A stretch of 64,000 nucleotides of DNA from Kribbella sp. VKM Ac-2569 (GCF_004216905.1 NZ_SGXJ01000003.1:372001-436000), one strand, 5' to 3'. Numbered from the stretch's first letter, positions 8,749 to 19,515 are shown. The notes: a model not told the origin generated them from the sequence alone. Program-made: numbers and translations.

Positions 8749-9741
8749 GTGAGCACGCCACTCGAGGTCGAGCCGGGATCATCCTCAGCGCAGCCCGAGG
8801 CGATCCTCAAAGGCGTCGGCAAGATCGAGGGCCGGTCGCTGTGGCAGATCTCGTGGATGCGGCTGAAGCGCGACAAGGTCGCGCTCGCCGGCGGTGCCTT
8901 CGTGCTGCTGCTGATCCTGGTCGGCATCTTCGCGCCGGTGATCTGCAAACTGGTCGGTGTCACCCCGAACGATTTCCACCAGGACCTGGTGGACCCGTCG
9001 CTGCAGACCCCGATCGGCAAGCTCGGCGGCGTCAGCTGGGACCACCCGTTCGGCATCGAGCCGGTGAACGGCCGGGACATCTTCGCGCGGATCGTGTACG
9101 GCGCCCGCATCTCGCTGCTGATCGCCTTCCTGGCGACCCTGCTGTCGGTCGTGATCGGCGTCGTGATGGGTATCGTCGCCGGCTACTTCGGCGGCTGGGT
9201 CGACACCCTGATCAGCCGCTTGATGGACATCTTCCTGGCGTTCCCGCTGGTGCTGTTCGCGCTCGCGCTGGTCGGTGCGATCCCGGACAAGATGTTCGGG
9301 CTGCAGGGCGACGCGCTGCGGGTCGCGCTGATCGTTTTCATCATCGGCTTCTTCAGCTGGCCTTACATCGGCCGGATCATCCGCGGCCAGACGCTGTCGC
9401 TGCGGGAGCGGGAGTTCGTCGACGCGGCCCGGAGCCTCGGCGCGCGACGCCCGTACATCCTGTTCACGGAGCTGCTGCCGAACCTGATCGCGCCGATCCT
9501 GGTCTACGCGACGCTGCTGATTCCGACCAACGTCCTGTTCGAGGCCGGTCTTTCCTACCTGGGTGTCGGTGTCCGCCCGCCGACCGCGAGCTGGGGCGAC
9601 ATGCTCTCCGGCGCGGCGAACTGGTACCAGGTCGACCCGATGTACATGATTCCGCCCGGTTTGGCGATCTTCGTCACCGTGCTGGCGTTCAACCTGTTCG
9701 GTGACGGATTGCGCGACGCGCTCGACCCGCGATCCCGGTAG
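8749..9741 (+). CDS. dppC: ABC importer permease, DppC-type
   Basis: A 330-residue inner-membrane permease with a cytoplasmic N-terminus and about six transmembrane segments. The EAA loop is visible in EFVDAARSLGARRPYILF, the contact site for the ATPase. The N-terminal WMRLKRDKVALAGG matches the OppC/DppC N-terminal domain. The GTG start lies eight bases after AGGGGAA. It should pair with the DppB-type permease encoded 2 kb downstream. The dpp symbol indicates family type; the actual substrate (peptide, nickel or other) is not determined. Confidence 0.9.
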   Translation: MSTPLEVEPGSSSAQPEAILKGVGKIEGRSLWQISWMRLKRDKVALAGGAFVLLLILVGIFAPVICKLVGVTPNDFHQDLVDPSLQTPIGKLGGVSWDHPFGIEPVNGRDIFARIVYGARISLLIAFLATLLSVVIGVVMGIVAGYFGGWVDTLISRLMDIFLAFPLVLFALALVGAIPDKMFGLQGDALRVALIVFIIGFFSWPYIGRIIRGQTLSLREREFVDAARSLGARRPYILFTELLPNLIAPILVYATLLIPTNVLFEAGLSYLGVGVRPPTASWGDMLSGAANWYQVDPMYMIPPGLAIFVTVLAFNLFGDGLRDALDPRSR

Positions 9742-9798
9742 GCGTTTCGCATCAACCAGGGAGCCTGGCTCTCAACGATTAAAGGGGTGCAACAAGAG

Positions 9799-11577
9799 AT
9801 GAGATGGAATCGCATCACGACGGTCACAGCCGTCAGTGCGGCCGTCGCCTTGAGCCTGGTGGCCTGCGGGGGACCGAAGGCTTCCTCCGGAGGGTCGGGT
9901 GGCGGCAGCAGCGCGGCGACGCCCGAGTTCGACGCGGCCAACAACAAGATCTTCAATCCGAGCGACAAAAAGGGCGGCACGCTCCGGATGGCGATCACGG
10001 AGAAGTGGGACTCCACCGACCCGGGTGACACCTACTACGGCCTGTCCTGGAACCTCGTGCGGAACTACGTCCGGCCGCTGATGACCTTCAAGTCGGCTCC
10101 GGGCAAGGAAGGCGCGAAGGTCGTCCCGGACCTCGCCGAGGCTCCGGGCGTGCCGAGCGACGACGCCAAGACCTGGACCTACAAGCTCCGCAAGGGCGTC
10201 AAGTACGAGGACGGCACCGAGGTCAAGGCCAAGGACGTCATGTACGGCGTCGCCCGATCCCTGGACAAGACCACGCTGCCGAACGGTCCGACGTACTTCA
10301 ACGACTTCCTGCTGGACGTCCCGAAGGACTACAGCGTCGCCAAGGACCCGCAGATGAAGCTGCTGTCCAAGGCGATGACGACGCCGGACGACTACACCAT
10401 CGTCTTCCACCTGAACAAGACGTTCGCCGGCTTCGACTACTTCGCGCAGCTGCCGTCGACCGCGGGGGTCCCGCAGGCGAAGGACACCGGCACGAAGTAC
10501 CAGCTGCACCCGATCTCGAGCGGCCCGTACAAGTTCGAGAGCAACGACGCGAACAAGGGCTTCACCCTGGTCCGCAACGACCAGTACGACCCGGCGACCG
10601 ACCCGGACACGGGCCGCAAGGCGCTGCCGGACAAGATCAACGTCGCCTACAACGTGAACGGCGCCGACATCGACAACCGGCTGCAGGCCGGTGACCTCGA
10701 CGTCGACATCGCCGGGACCGGTGTGCAGGCCGAGACCCAGGCCAAGGTGCTCGCCGACCCGAAGCTGAAGGCGCACACCGACAGCGTGCTGTCGACCCGC
10801 CTGAACTTCACGGTGTTCAACAGCGAGGTCAAGCCGTTCGACAACGTCAACTGCCGCAAGGCGGTCCTGTACGCCGCCGACCACGAGGGCTACCAGCGCG
10901 CGTACGGCGGTCCGTTCGGTGGCGACATCGCGACGAACCTGATGCCGCCGTCGGTCGCGGGTGCGGAGAAGTTCGACGACTACGGCTTCGAGGCGGACAA
11001 GAACGGCAACCCGACGAAGGCGAAGGAAGCGCTGACGGCGTGCGGTATGCCGAGCGGCTTCAGCACCAACATCGCCTACCGTGCGGACCGGCCGAAGGAG
11101 AAGGCCGTCGCCGAGTCGCTGCAGCAGTCGCTGGCCAAGGTCGGCATCAAGCTGACGCCCAAGGGCTTCCCGACCGGTGACTACACCAAGCTGTACGCCG
11201 GCAAGCCGGACTACGCGAAGGCCAACGGCCTGGGCATGATCGTCTACAGCTGGGGTGCGGACTGGCCGGACGGCTTCGGCTTCCTCAGCCAGATCGTCGA
11301 CAGCCGGGTGATCCGGGCCTCCGGTGGTAACACCAACCTGGGTATCCGGATCCCGGAGGTCGACCAGCTGATCGACAAGGCGCTGGCGACCACCGACGAC
11401 GCCGCTCGCAACAAGATCTGGGTGGACGTCGACAAGAAGGTCATGGAGCAGGCCGGTGTGCTGCCGGGCGTCTGGGCCAAGGGTCTGCTGTACCGCCCGG
11501 ACACGCTCGCGAACGTGTTCAGCAACGACGGTCAGAACATGTACGACTACGCGAGTATCGGTCTCGCGCAGAAGTAA
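9799..11577 (+). CDS. ABC importer substrate-binding lipoprotein (family 5), second copy
   Basis: This second SBP_bac_5 protein has 592 residues. The lipoprotein signal ends in LVAC with Cys23 as the first mature residue, followed by a Gly/Ser-rich linker. Typical family stretches are WTYKLRKGVKYEDGTEVKAKDVMYG and YQLHPISSGPYKFESND. I chose the ATG giving MRWNRITTV; a GTG four codons earlier overlaps the AAGGGG ribosome-binding site. It is about 80 residues longer than the first binding protein and clearly a distinct paralogue. A strong hairpin after the stop probably limits expression of the genes downstream. Confidence 0.92.
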   Translation: MRWNRITTVTAVSAAVALSLVACGGPKASSGGSGGGSSAATPEFDAANNKIFNPSDKKGGTLRMAITEKWDSTDPGDTYYGLSWNLVRNYVRPLMTFKSAPGKEGAKVVPDLAEAPGVPSDDAKTWTYKLRKGVKYEDGTEVKAKDVMYGVARSLDKTTLPNGPTYFNDFLLDVPKDYSVAKDPQMKLLSKAMTTPDDYTIVFHLNKTFAGFDYFAQLPSTAGVPQAKDTGTKYQLHPISSGPYKFESNDANKGFTLVRNDQYDPATDPDTGRKALPDKINVAYNVNGADIDNRLQAGDLDVDIAGTGVQAETQAKVLADPKLKAHTDSVLSTRLNFTVFNSEVKPFDNVNCRKAVLYAADHEGYQRAYGGPFGGDIATNLMPPSVAGAEKFDDYGFEADKNGNPTKAKEALTACGMPSGFSTNIAYRADRPKEKAVAESLQQSLAKVGIKLTPKGFPTGDYTKLYAGKPDYAKANGLGMIVYSWGADWPDGFGFLSQIVDSRVIRASGGNTNLGIRIPEVDQLIDKALATTDDAARNKIWVDVDKKVMEQAGVLPGVWAKGLLYRPDTLANVFSNDGQNMYDYASIGLAQK

Positions 11578-11632
11578 TCGGCAGTCAGTTGCCCTGAACA
11601 ACAATCACCAGTAGAGGTAGGTGAAGGCTGAG

Positions 11633-11666
11633 GGTGGCCGGTGATCAGCGATGATCACCGGCCACC
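11633..11666 (+). terminator. 15-bp perfect hairpin between SBP gene and dppB
   Basis: The arms 11633-11647 and 11652-11666 are perfectly complementary with a four-base loop GCGA; no T-run follows. It lies 12 bases before the dppB GTG. Such hairpins after binding-protein genes commonly protect the upstream mRNA and attenuate read-through, keeping the binding protein in excess over the membrane parts. Attenuation rather than full termination is inferred, since dppB-D-F have no other obvious promoter. Confidence 0.8.
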
Positions 11667-11678
11667 ACGCCGAGCACG

Positions 11679-12688
11679 GTGTTCGCATATCTAGTTCGCC
11701 GGGTGATCGGAGCAGTACTCCTGCTCTTCATCGTCACGGCCGTCACGTTCGCGATCTTCTTCCTCGTCCCGAGACTCGGCGGCGCCACCGCCGACGACCT
11801 GGCCGGCCGCTACGTCGGTAAGAGCGCGGGGCAGGAGCAGATCCACAACACGGCGGTCCGGCTCGGCTTCACCGACCCTCTCTACGTGCAGTACGGCCGA
11901 TTCGTGAAAGGCCTCGTGGTCGGCCAGGACTACAACTACGGCACCGGAACCGAGCGCTGCCCGGCGCCGTGCTTCGGCTACTCGTTCCTGACCCAGCAGC
12001 CGGTCTGGCCGGACCTGGTCGCGCGAATACCGGTGACAGCCTCACTCGCGGGCGGGGCGGCATTCATCTGGCTCCTGACCGGTGTCGGAACCGGTGTCAT
12101 CTCGGCACTGAGACGTGGGTCGGTGCTGGACCGATCACTCATGTCGGTAGCGCTGGCAGGCGTGTCGCTGCCGATCTTCTTCACCGGCCTGCTGTCGCTG
12201 TCGATCTTCAGCTACGGCCTCGGCTGGACCCAGCAGGGCGGCATCAACCCACTCGACGAGACGAACCCGTTGTGGTGGGCGTACGACCTGATCCTCCCGT
12301 GGGTGACGCTGGCCTTCTTGTACGCGGCGGCGTACGCGCGACTCACCCGGGCCGGCATGCTCGAGACGATGAACGAGGACTACGTCCGGACTGCCCGCGC
12401 CAAGGGGCTCACCGAGCGGACCGTGGTGCTGCGGCACGGCCTGCGGTCGGCGCTGACGCCGATCCTGACGATCTTCGGTCTCGACCTCGGCCTCCTGATG
12501 GGCGGCGCGATCCTCACCGAGACCACGTTCTCGCTGCCCGGCATCGGTCAGTACGCCGTGATCGCGCTGCGGGCCAACGACCTGCCGAAGGTGCTCGGCG
12601 TGACTCTGGTTGCCGCGTTCTTCATCGTGCTGGCGAACCTGGTCGTTGACCTTCTGTACGCCGTCGTCGACCCGAGGGTGCGAATCTC

Positions 12689-12692
<4 letters not shown>
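11679..12692 (+). CDS. dppB: ABC importer permease, DppB-type
   Basis: The 337-residue permease begins MFAYLVRRVIGAVLLLFIVTAVTF, the first helix of OppB/DppB proteins. About six transmembrane segments are visible, with the EAA motif in EDYVRTARAKGLTERTVVLRHGL. It forms the channel with the DppC-type protein. The Shine-Dalgarno is weak, which, with the hairpin just before the gene, suggests restrained translation. The stop overlaps the start of the next gene (GTGA). Confidence 0.92.
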
Positions 12693-13758
<1,066 letters not shown>

Positions 13759-13762
<4 letters not shown>

Positions 13763-14820
13763 ACGGGACGACTGTGACCACTACTGACGCCGAACCAACT
13801 CCCGCCGTCCCCGCGATCGGCGAGGAGATCCTGTCGGTCGACGGCCTCGTCAAGCACTTCCCGATCCGCAAGGGGCTGCTGCAGCGCCAGGTCGGCGCCG
13901 TCCAGGCGGTCGACGGCCTGACCTTCAACGTGACCCGCGGCGAGACGCTGTCGCTGGTGGGGGAGTCCGGCTGCGGCAAGACCACCACCGGCCGGTTGCT
14001 CACCCGGCTGCTCGAGCCGACGTCCGGCAAGATCGTGTTCGAGGGGCGGGACATCAGCCACCTCAGCGAGGGGCGGATGCGTCCGCTGCGCCGCGACGTA
14101 CAGATGATCTTCCAGGACCCGTACGGTTCGCTGAACCCGCGGCACACGGTCGGCAAGATCGTCGGCGCGCCGTACCGGCTGCAGAACGTGAAGACCGAGC
14201 ACGGCGTCAAACGGGCCGTGCAGGAGCTGCTCGAGCTGGTCGGTCTGAGCCCGGAGCACTACAACCGGTACCCGCACGAGTTCTCCGGCGGTCAGCGGCA
14301 GCGCATCGGGATCGCGCGCACGCTGGCGCTCCGGCCGAAGCTGATCGTCGCCGACGAGCCGGTGTCCGCGCTGGACGTGTCGATCCAGGCGCAGGTCGTG
14401 AACCTGCTGGAGGACCTGCAGGAAGAGTTCGACCTGACGTACGTGATGATCGCGCACGACCTGTCCGTCGTACGGCATGTGTCGGACCGGGTCGCGGTCA
14501 TGTACCTCGGCAAGATCGTCGAGCTGGCCGACCGGGTCAGCCTGTACGAGAAGCCGATGCATCCGTACACGGTCGCGCTGCTGTCCGCCGTACCGGTGCC
14601 GGACACCAAGCGGAAGGGCAAGCAGGAGCGGATCCGGCTGCAGGGCGACGTCCCCAGCCCGATCAACCCGCCGCCCGCGTGCCGCTTCCACACCCGCTGC
14701 TGGAAGGCGCAGGAGATCTGCAAGACCACGGAGCCGCCGCTGGTCGAGCTCGCCCCGGGTCACCAGACCGCCTGCCACTTCCCGGAAAACGTCGAGCAGC
14801 CCACCGCCAAGGCGGAATAG
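13759..14820 (+). CDS. dppF: ABC importer ATPase, DppF-type
   Basis: The second ATPase of the importer, about 353 residues. Walker A is GESGCGKT, the signature FSGGQRQRIGI, Walker B LIVADEPVSALD, and the C-terminal Cys pattern is CRFHTRCWKAQEIC. The chosen GTG overlaps the dppD stop, as dppB and dppD also overlap; a second in-frame GTG at 13774 behind GGGACG is an equally possible start. The gene closes the importer operon and ends ten bases before a convergent gene. Confidence 0.93.
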
Positions 14821-14829
14821 GCCAGCTGA

Positions 14830-16002
14830 TCATTCGGCCCGATCGATGATCGGCTTGCCGGTGGGTAGGGCGAACGGCGTTGTTCGTGGTGCGGTCTTGC
14901 TGAAGGTCCAGGTGGAGAAGTTTCGCGCGACGACACTGAGGGCGCTCGTTCGTGCGTTGTAGGTGATCAGACTGACCACGTCCACGAGGCTTCCGTGTCG
15001 GACACCGACAGCGCTGAAGGTCGTTTCGTCGAGCCATTGGCCGAAGCGGTACGCCGAGTACTCGCGGGGCATTGCAGCGTCGCGGGTGGCGGTCACGCCG
15101 AACAGGTTCATTCCGGCCCAGAGCGGCCAGGCGCCCGGTTGCGCGTCGTCGGCCTGGGTCACGAGGTACCTGGCGTCGGGTGAGAGGAACGCCTGCTGGC
15201 CGACGTACGTGGTCGGGTTTCCGCTGGTCAGTGTCGGGCCGACCTTCAGGTCGTGGCCGGTGTCGGCTTGTTCGAGTGGTTGCTGGTAGACCATCTGGCC
15301 TGCTGTGACAGTGCGGACCGCGACGGGTGACACCTTGGCCACGAACTCGCCCCGGTTGGTGCGGATGTCCCAGCGGTACAGGCCGTCCAGCGTTCCGAAG
15401 TACGCCGTGTTGCCGTCGATCGCGACGATCTCCGGGCCGTGGGCGATGCTGGCGTACTTCGGGATCTTGTTGCCGATCGGGGTCCGCACGAGTTCGCGGC
15501 CCGCGGCGACGTCGTACACGATCGACTCGCCCTGGTCGTTGTGGGTCTCGACCCAGCCAACCAGATCGCCGCGGTGGTCGGCGGTGAGTCGCCAGGCACT
15601 CTTGCCGAGGCTCCGCACGCCGGACCGGTCGGCCACGTGGATCGCGTTCTCGGCGTTCAGGAACACGAAGCCCGCGTCGGTCTGGACGAAAGCGGTCACC
15701 GTGTGCGGCGCCACCGAGATGACCTCGGAGCCGTAGTGGATCTCGTTGCCCAGTGCAAAGGTCGCGCGGCGTTGCGTGAACGGCCCGGGCCAGGCCGGCT
15801 GGGGTTGTTCGTTGCGCGGCCTCAGCACACTCGCTCCGCTGACGGCCACGGCCGCGGTCGCGACGGCACCGCCGAGGATGCCGAGCGTGCGCCGCCGCGC
15901 GGCCCGGTGGTTGCCGGCCGCAATGATGCCGTCGAGGTCGAGCGGCGGCGGCTCGGTGCCGGCAGCCCGTTCGGCCAGGGTGTCCCTGAGGAGGTCGTTC
16001 AT
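14830..16002 (-). CDS. membrane-anchored beta-propeller-like protein, partner of the SigE-type sigma factor
   Basis: A 390-residue protein starting with an ATG that overlaps the sigma-factor stop (ATGA). Residues 1-37 are cytosolic, 38-58 form one transmembrane helix, and the rest is extracytoplasmic with repeating short beta-type segments such as LDGLYRWDIRTNRGEFV, resembling a propeller. Coupling to an ECF gene is the usual layout for anti-sigma or sensor proteins. No ZAS zinc motif is seen in the short cytosolic part, so anti-sigma action is inference from position. Confidence 0.65.
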   Translation of the reverse strand: MNDLLRDTLAERAAGTEPPPLDLDGIIAAGNHRAARRRTLGILGGAVATAAVAVSGASVLRPRNEQPQPAWPGPFTQRRATFALGNEIHYGSEVISVAPHTVTAFVQTDAGFVFLNAENAIHVADRSGVRSLGKSAWRLTADHRGDLVGWVETHNDQGESIVYDVAAGRELVRTPIGNKIPKYASIAHGPEIVAIDGNTAYFGTLDGLYRWDIRTNRGEFVAKVSPVAVRTVTAGQMVYQQPLEQADTGHDLKVGPTLTSGNPTTYVGQQAFLSPDARYLVTQADDAQPGAWPLWAGMNLFGVTATRDAAMPREYSAYRFGQWLDETTFSAVGVRHGSLVDVVSLITYNARTSALSVVARNFSTWTFSKTAPRTTPFALPTGKPIIDRAE

Positions 16003-16505
16003 TCGGTCATCCCTGCCTTCAGCACGACGTCGGAGCCCAGGCGGGCCCGGAGCTTCTTCAGCGCGTCGGAGACCTGGCTCTTCACGGTCCCGACGCTGCA
16101 GCCGAGGATCTCGGCGGTTTGTGGTTCGGTGAGGTCTTCGTAGTACCGCAGCACCAGCGCGGCCCGTTGCCGCGGCGGGAGCTTCTGCAGTTCGCGCCAC
16201 AGCCAGACCCGGGCTGTCGTGTCGTCGGCGCTGACGGGCTGATCGGGTACGTCGTCGTACGGCCGCTCCGCCCGCCAGGACTTCCGGCGCCACCAGCCGA
16301 TCGCGGTGGTGGTGATCACGCGGCGCGTGTAGGCCTCGGCGTTGTTCGGATCGCGCAGGCGGTGCCAGCCGACGTACGTCTTGACCAGCGCTTCCTGGAC
16401 GAGGTCCTCGGCGAGGCCGCGGTCGCTCGTCAGCAGGTACGCGTACCGGAAGAGCGCGCCGTGCCTGCTGGTCGCGAACTCGGCGAACGCGGTCGCCTCG
16501 GCCAT
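15999..16505 (-). CDS. SigE-family ECF RNA polymerase sigma factor
   Basis: A 168-residue ECF sigma factor. Region 2 is recognised in FRYAYLLTSDRGLAEDLVQEALVKTY and region 4 in LPPRQRAALVLRYYEDLTEPQTAEILGCSVGTVKSQ. The SLLTSDRG-like region and GTVKSQVSDAL are typical of the actinobacterial SigE (TIGR02983) group. The ATG is preceded by AAGGGGG. It is translationally coupled to the membrane-anchored partner downstream. Its regulon is unknown. Confidence 0.92.
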   Translation of the reverse strand: MAEATAFAEFATSRHGALFRYAYLLTSDRGLAEDLVQEALVKTYVGWHRLRDPNNAEAYTRRVITTTAIGWWRRKSWRAERPYDDVPDQPVSADDTTARVWLWRELQKLPPRQRAALVLRYYEDLTEPQTAEILGCSVGTVKSQVSDALKKLRARLGSDVVLKAGMTE

Positions 16506-16523
16506 CTGTCCCCCTTGGTCCGT

Positions 16524-17327
16524 CTACCCTCCCTGACGTGGGGACGTAGGCAAAGGGTTGGGCGTTGCAGCAAGAAGCAGCCGGGCGATGAGCGCGTGAC
16601 CGGCCGCGTCCGGGTGGTCACCGTCGGAGGCCAGCAGGGCGGTGATGTCGGCACTGTCCTCGAACGGCGTGTAGATGTCGACGTACGTCGCATCGTCGGC
16701 CCGCGCCGCGGCGGCGATCGCGGTGTTCGTGCGGACCGTGAGCTGGTCGCTGGCGATCCGGCCGCTTGGGGTGTACTGCTGCTTGGCGACGTCGCCGTCC
16801 TTGAAGACGTTCCAGTAACCGGTCATCAGGATCGTCGTCGGCAGGTCGCCGCGGAGCGCGTGCACCCGGCTCAGGATCCGGCCGAGATTGGCGGTCAGCT
16901 GCTCGTACTCGTCGGACACGCAGTCGCCGGTGCACTGTCCGCTGGTGACGTCGTCGTGGTGGTCGCCGAAGTCGTTCGCGCCGATCGTGAGCAGTACGAC
17001 GTTCGCGGCTTTCGTGGCCTGCTCGACGGGGGAGTTGCGCTGGTCGAGTTCCCGCAGCAGACCGGTCGAGTCGAGGCCCGCGACGCCCTGGTTGTCGACC
17101 GTGACCGGTATGGCGGAGCGGTCGTGGAGCAGGTCGCCGTACAGCTGGGGAAAGGCTGCGCAGTCGCAGTTGGAGCCGGAGGTGACCGAGTCGCCGAGGG
17201 CCACCACCCAGACCTGGCCTGCGGCAGGCGGTGGGAGGATCTCGCTGACCGTGTCGGCGCCGGTGATCGCGCTGACGAACGCGAGCACGAGCAGGCCGGC
17301 GGCGAGCCGTCGGAGTGTGTGGATCAC
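16524..17327 (-). CDS. secreted SGNH/GDSL hydrolase
   Basis: A 267-residue esterase/lipase-type hydrolase with an N-terminal signal or anchor helix at about residues 6-23. Block I is LGDSVTSGS with catalytic Ser47, block III is GANDFGDHH, and block V is DGDHPDAAGH with Asp and His. The GTG start overlaps the stop of the upstream esterase gene (GTGA), so the two hydrolases are coupled. Cysteines in GSNCDCAAF and GQCTGDC could form disulfides, fitting an extracellular enzyme. The substrate is unknown. Confidence 0.88.
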   Translation of the reverse strand: MIHTLRRLAAGLLVLAFVSAITGADTVSEILPPPAAGQVWVVALGDSVTSGSNCDCAAFPQLYGDLLHDRSAIPVTVDNQGVAGLDSTGLLRELDQRNSPVEQATKAANVVLLTIGANDFGDHHDDVTSGQCTGDCVSDEYEQLTANLGRILSRVHALRGDLPTTILMTGYWNVFKDGDVAKQQYTPSGRIASDQLTVRTNTAIAAAARADDATYVDIYTPFEDSADITALLASDGDHPDAAGHALIARLLLAATPNPLPTSPRQGG

Positions 17328-18610
17328 GCCGGTTTGGTGTGGCTCCCTTCGTGCTGGGGAAGGACGAGCTGGTTCGCGAGCCAAGGATAGGCCGACGCGA
17401 ACGCGGGCGCGGCGAACTGCCACACGTGCGTGCCGGGGGAGATCTCGACCCTGGACCAGATGCCCACCTTGGCCCCGGCCTTGGACAGTTCTTCCGCCTC
17501 GTGCTGGTGGCGCAGCTCCGCGGTGCTGGTCAGGAAGAGGCCGTTGACGCCTCGGTACTTGCCGTGGGCACGCATCACGAGGAGCGGTTCGTTGGCCTTC
17601 TCGAGCGCCACGTCGCCGCCGTACAGATCGTGCAGGCTGGCGGCCGGCGTCGTCGTGTACGGCGCGAGGTCGCCGGAGATGTCGACGAAGTGGCCGAACA
17701 CGTCCGGGTGCTCGACGACCAGGTCGAGGGCGCAGGTGCCGCCCATCGAGAACCCGGCGACGGCCCACTGACTCGGGTTGGTGGAGGCGCCGAACGTCTT
17801 CTCGACGTACCGCGGGATGTCCTCGTCGAGGTGGTCGGCGGAGTTGCCCCGCGGCCCGTTCACGCACTCGGTGTCGTTGTCGAAGCGATGCGTGGCGTCG
17901 ACGAAGACCAGGATCGGCGCGTACCCGTGATGGCGGTGCGCGTACGCGTCGGACACCTTTACGGCGTTACCGAGCCGCACCCAGTCACCCGGGCCGCCGC
18001 GCTCGCCACCGATCATCTCGACGACCGGGAGCGCTTGCCGGTGCGCGCCGCGGACGAACCAGATCGGCGGCAGGTACACGAGCTCCTGCCGGTGCTCGAA
18101 GTGGCTGTACGTCGCGGGAATGTTCACCGCGACCAGCCGCCCGGCCGAGGGCACCTTCGTCGAGCGGGCATCGTGCGCGAGTCCCGACATCGATACCTGA
18201 CCCGGCAGCGGAGTGTTCGTCCAGTCGTTCACCGCGGAGTCGATCGTCGGGTAGTACCCCACAAACTGGTTGATCCCGTTGGCACCGACCAACACCGCCA
18301 ACCCCGCCGCAACGACCGCCGCCCCCCGCCGCCACCACCGAGCACTTCGCCACCCGACCCCCAGCACAATCAACGCTCCGACCGCCACCCCGAACCACAA
18401 CCACACCACAAACGGCAGCGGATCCGTCAGCCCAACCAACTTGGCCCCCGGATAAGCCGCCACCAGAGTCACCAGCGCAGCCCCACCAGCCAACCAAGGC
18501 ACCCGCCGCCGCCACCGCCGATCCCGCCACCCCACCGCCGCAACCAACACCCCGGCAGCCAGCACCTCCAGCACCACCGGAAACCATCCCCCAAGCAGCG
18601 ACACACTCAT
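17324..18610 (-). CDS. membrane-anchored alpha/beta-hydrolase esterase (mycolyltransferase-like fold)
   Basis: A protein of 428 residues. The first ~130 contain about four transmembrane helices (WFPVVLEVLAAGVLVAAVGW onward). The extracytoplasmic part is an alpha/beta hydrolase of the esterase-D/antigen-85-like group, with the nucleophile elbow GFSMGGTC at Ser288. It resembles corynebacterial/mycobacterial membrane esterases such as Cmt1-like proteins, but this organism shows no sign of mycolates, so the substrate is open. The ATG follows GGAGGG, and the gene is coupled to the SGNH hydrolase downstream. Confidence 0.8.
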   Translation of the reverse strand: MSVSLLGGWFPVVLEVLAAGVLVAAVGWRDRRWRRRVPWLAGGAALVTLVAAYPGAKLVGLTDPLPFVVWLWFGVAVGALIVLGVGWRSARWWRRGAAVVAAGLAVLVGANGINQFVGYYPTIDSAVNDWTNTPLPGQVSMSGLAHDARSTKVPSAGRLVAVNIPATYSHFEHRQELVYLPPIWFVRGAHRQALPVVEMIGGERGGPGDWVRLGNAVKVSDAYAHRHHGYAPILVFVDATHRFDNDTECVNGPRGNSADHLDEDIPRYVEKTFGASTNPSQWAVAGFSMGGTCALDLVVEHPDVFGHFVDISGDLAPYTTTPAASLHDLYGGDVALEKANEPLLVMRAHGKYRGVNGLFLTSTAELRHQHEAEELSKAGAKVGIWSRVEISPGTHVWQFAAPAFASAYPWLANQLVLPQHEGSHTKPA

Positions 18611-18848
18611 CCGACCCTCCGAAACCTGAGCAGACCCAAACCCCAGACGCCGGACCCGGTCAATCGGTTGGCACGCCCACCTCCACCCCTCTCAGCGATT
18701 ACTCAGCCTCCGAGTCGAAGCAAGGCTGATGGGCGGGTGGTTGGTAGGAGGATTTTCCTGCGCTAGCGCCAGAATCTCTCCACCGATGTGCTGGAAACTC
18801 TCCACCAAGGGCGAGTCGTGCCGGCGTCGTACGTCGTAGGGTCGGGGC

Positions 18849-19460
18849 ATGCTTGATCATCTGGTGTTGGCTACGGACGATCTTCAGGGGAGCGTGGCGG
18901 GGTTTGCTGCGGCTACTGGGGTTGAGCCTGTTGAGGGTGGGCGGCATGTGGGGCGGGGAACTCGTAACTATCTGGTCGCGTTGGGGGCTGCGTCGTACCT
19001 GGAGATCATCGGGCCTGATGTGGAGCAGCCGGTTGCGGGGGCGATGCCGTTCGGGATCGAGGGGCTTGAGGGGTCGCGGCTGGTGACGTGGGCGGTTCGG
19101 CCGGCGGACATCGAGGCCGCGGTGGTTGGGGCGCGGGAGGCCGGTGCGGATCTGGGGCCGATCGAGCCGATGAGTCGGAGGACGCCGGCGGGGGAGTTGC
19201 TGAGTTGGCGGCTGACCTCGGCGTACCCGGCGCCGTACGACGGGATCGTGCCGTTCCTGATCGACTGGGGGACGAGCCGGCATCCGGCCGGGTCGGGGTT
19301 GCCGTCGGTGGAACTGGTCGACTTCGGGGCGACGCATCCACGTCCGGACGAGGTCAACGCCGTACTCGAGGCTCTGGAGGTCGGCCTGCGGGTGGTGGCG
19401 GGTGAGCCTGGATTGCAGGCCACGGTCGCCGGGCCGGGAGGTACCTACTCGCTGCGGTGA
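18849..19460 (+). CDS. VOC superfamily (glyoxalase-like) protein
   Basis: A 203-residue protein opening with MLDHLVLATDDLQGSVAGF, the first beta-alpha unit of a vicinal-oxygen-chelate domain. His4 could be a metal ligand and LEIIGPD matches the following strand. It belongs to the Glyoxalase_3-like group, with unknown substrate. Codons in the first half use more T- and G-ending forms (GTT, GCT, GGG) than neighbouring genes. TAGGGT lies six bases before the ATG, consistent with leaderless transcription. It is separate from the glycerol operon that starts 134 bp later. Confidence 0.8.
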   Translation: MLDHLVLATDDLQGSVAGFAAATGVEPVEGGRHVGRGTRNYLVALGAASYLEIIGPDVEQPVAGAMPFGIEGLEGSRLVTWAVRPADIEAAVVGAREAGADLGPIEPMSRRTPAGELLSWRLTSAYPAPYDGIVPFLIDWGTSRHPAGSGLPSVELVDFGATHPRPDEVNAVLEALEVGLRVVAGEPGLQATVAGPGGTYSLR

Positions 19461-19498
19461 GATCACTGAGTGTCGCAGCCAGACGTCTGCTGCCAGGC

Positions 19499-19515
19499 GT
19501 TCGACAATGTCGAAC
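19499..19515. promoter_or_regulatory. palindromic operator candidate upstream of glpF
   Basis: GTTCGACA and TGTCGAAC flank a single central base, a perfect 8-bp inverted repeat 80 bp before the glpF start. The best candidate binder is the IclR-family regulator encoded at the far end of the glycerol cluster, since IclR/GylR-type proteins regulate glycerol operons in actinobacteria. No second copy was found near the leftward glpK or the regulator. Confidence 0.6.

Noticed and set aside
19499..19515. LexA box at the glpF palindrome
   Set aside because: The half-sites are in the wrong order (GTTCGA...TCGAAC rather than TCGAAC...GTTCGA) and spacing differs, so an SOS site is unlikely.
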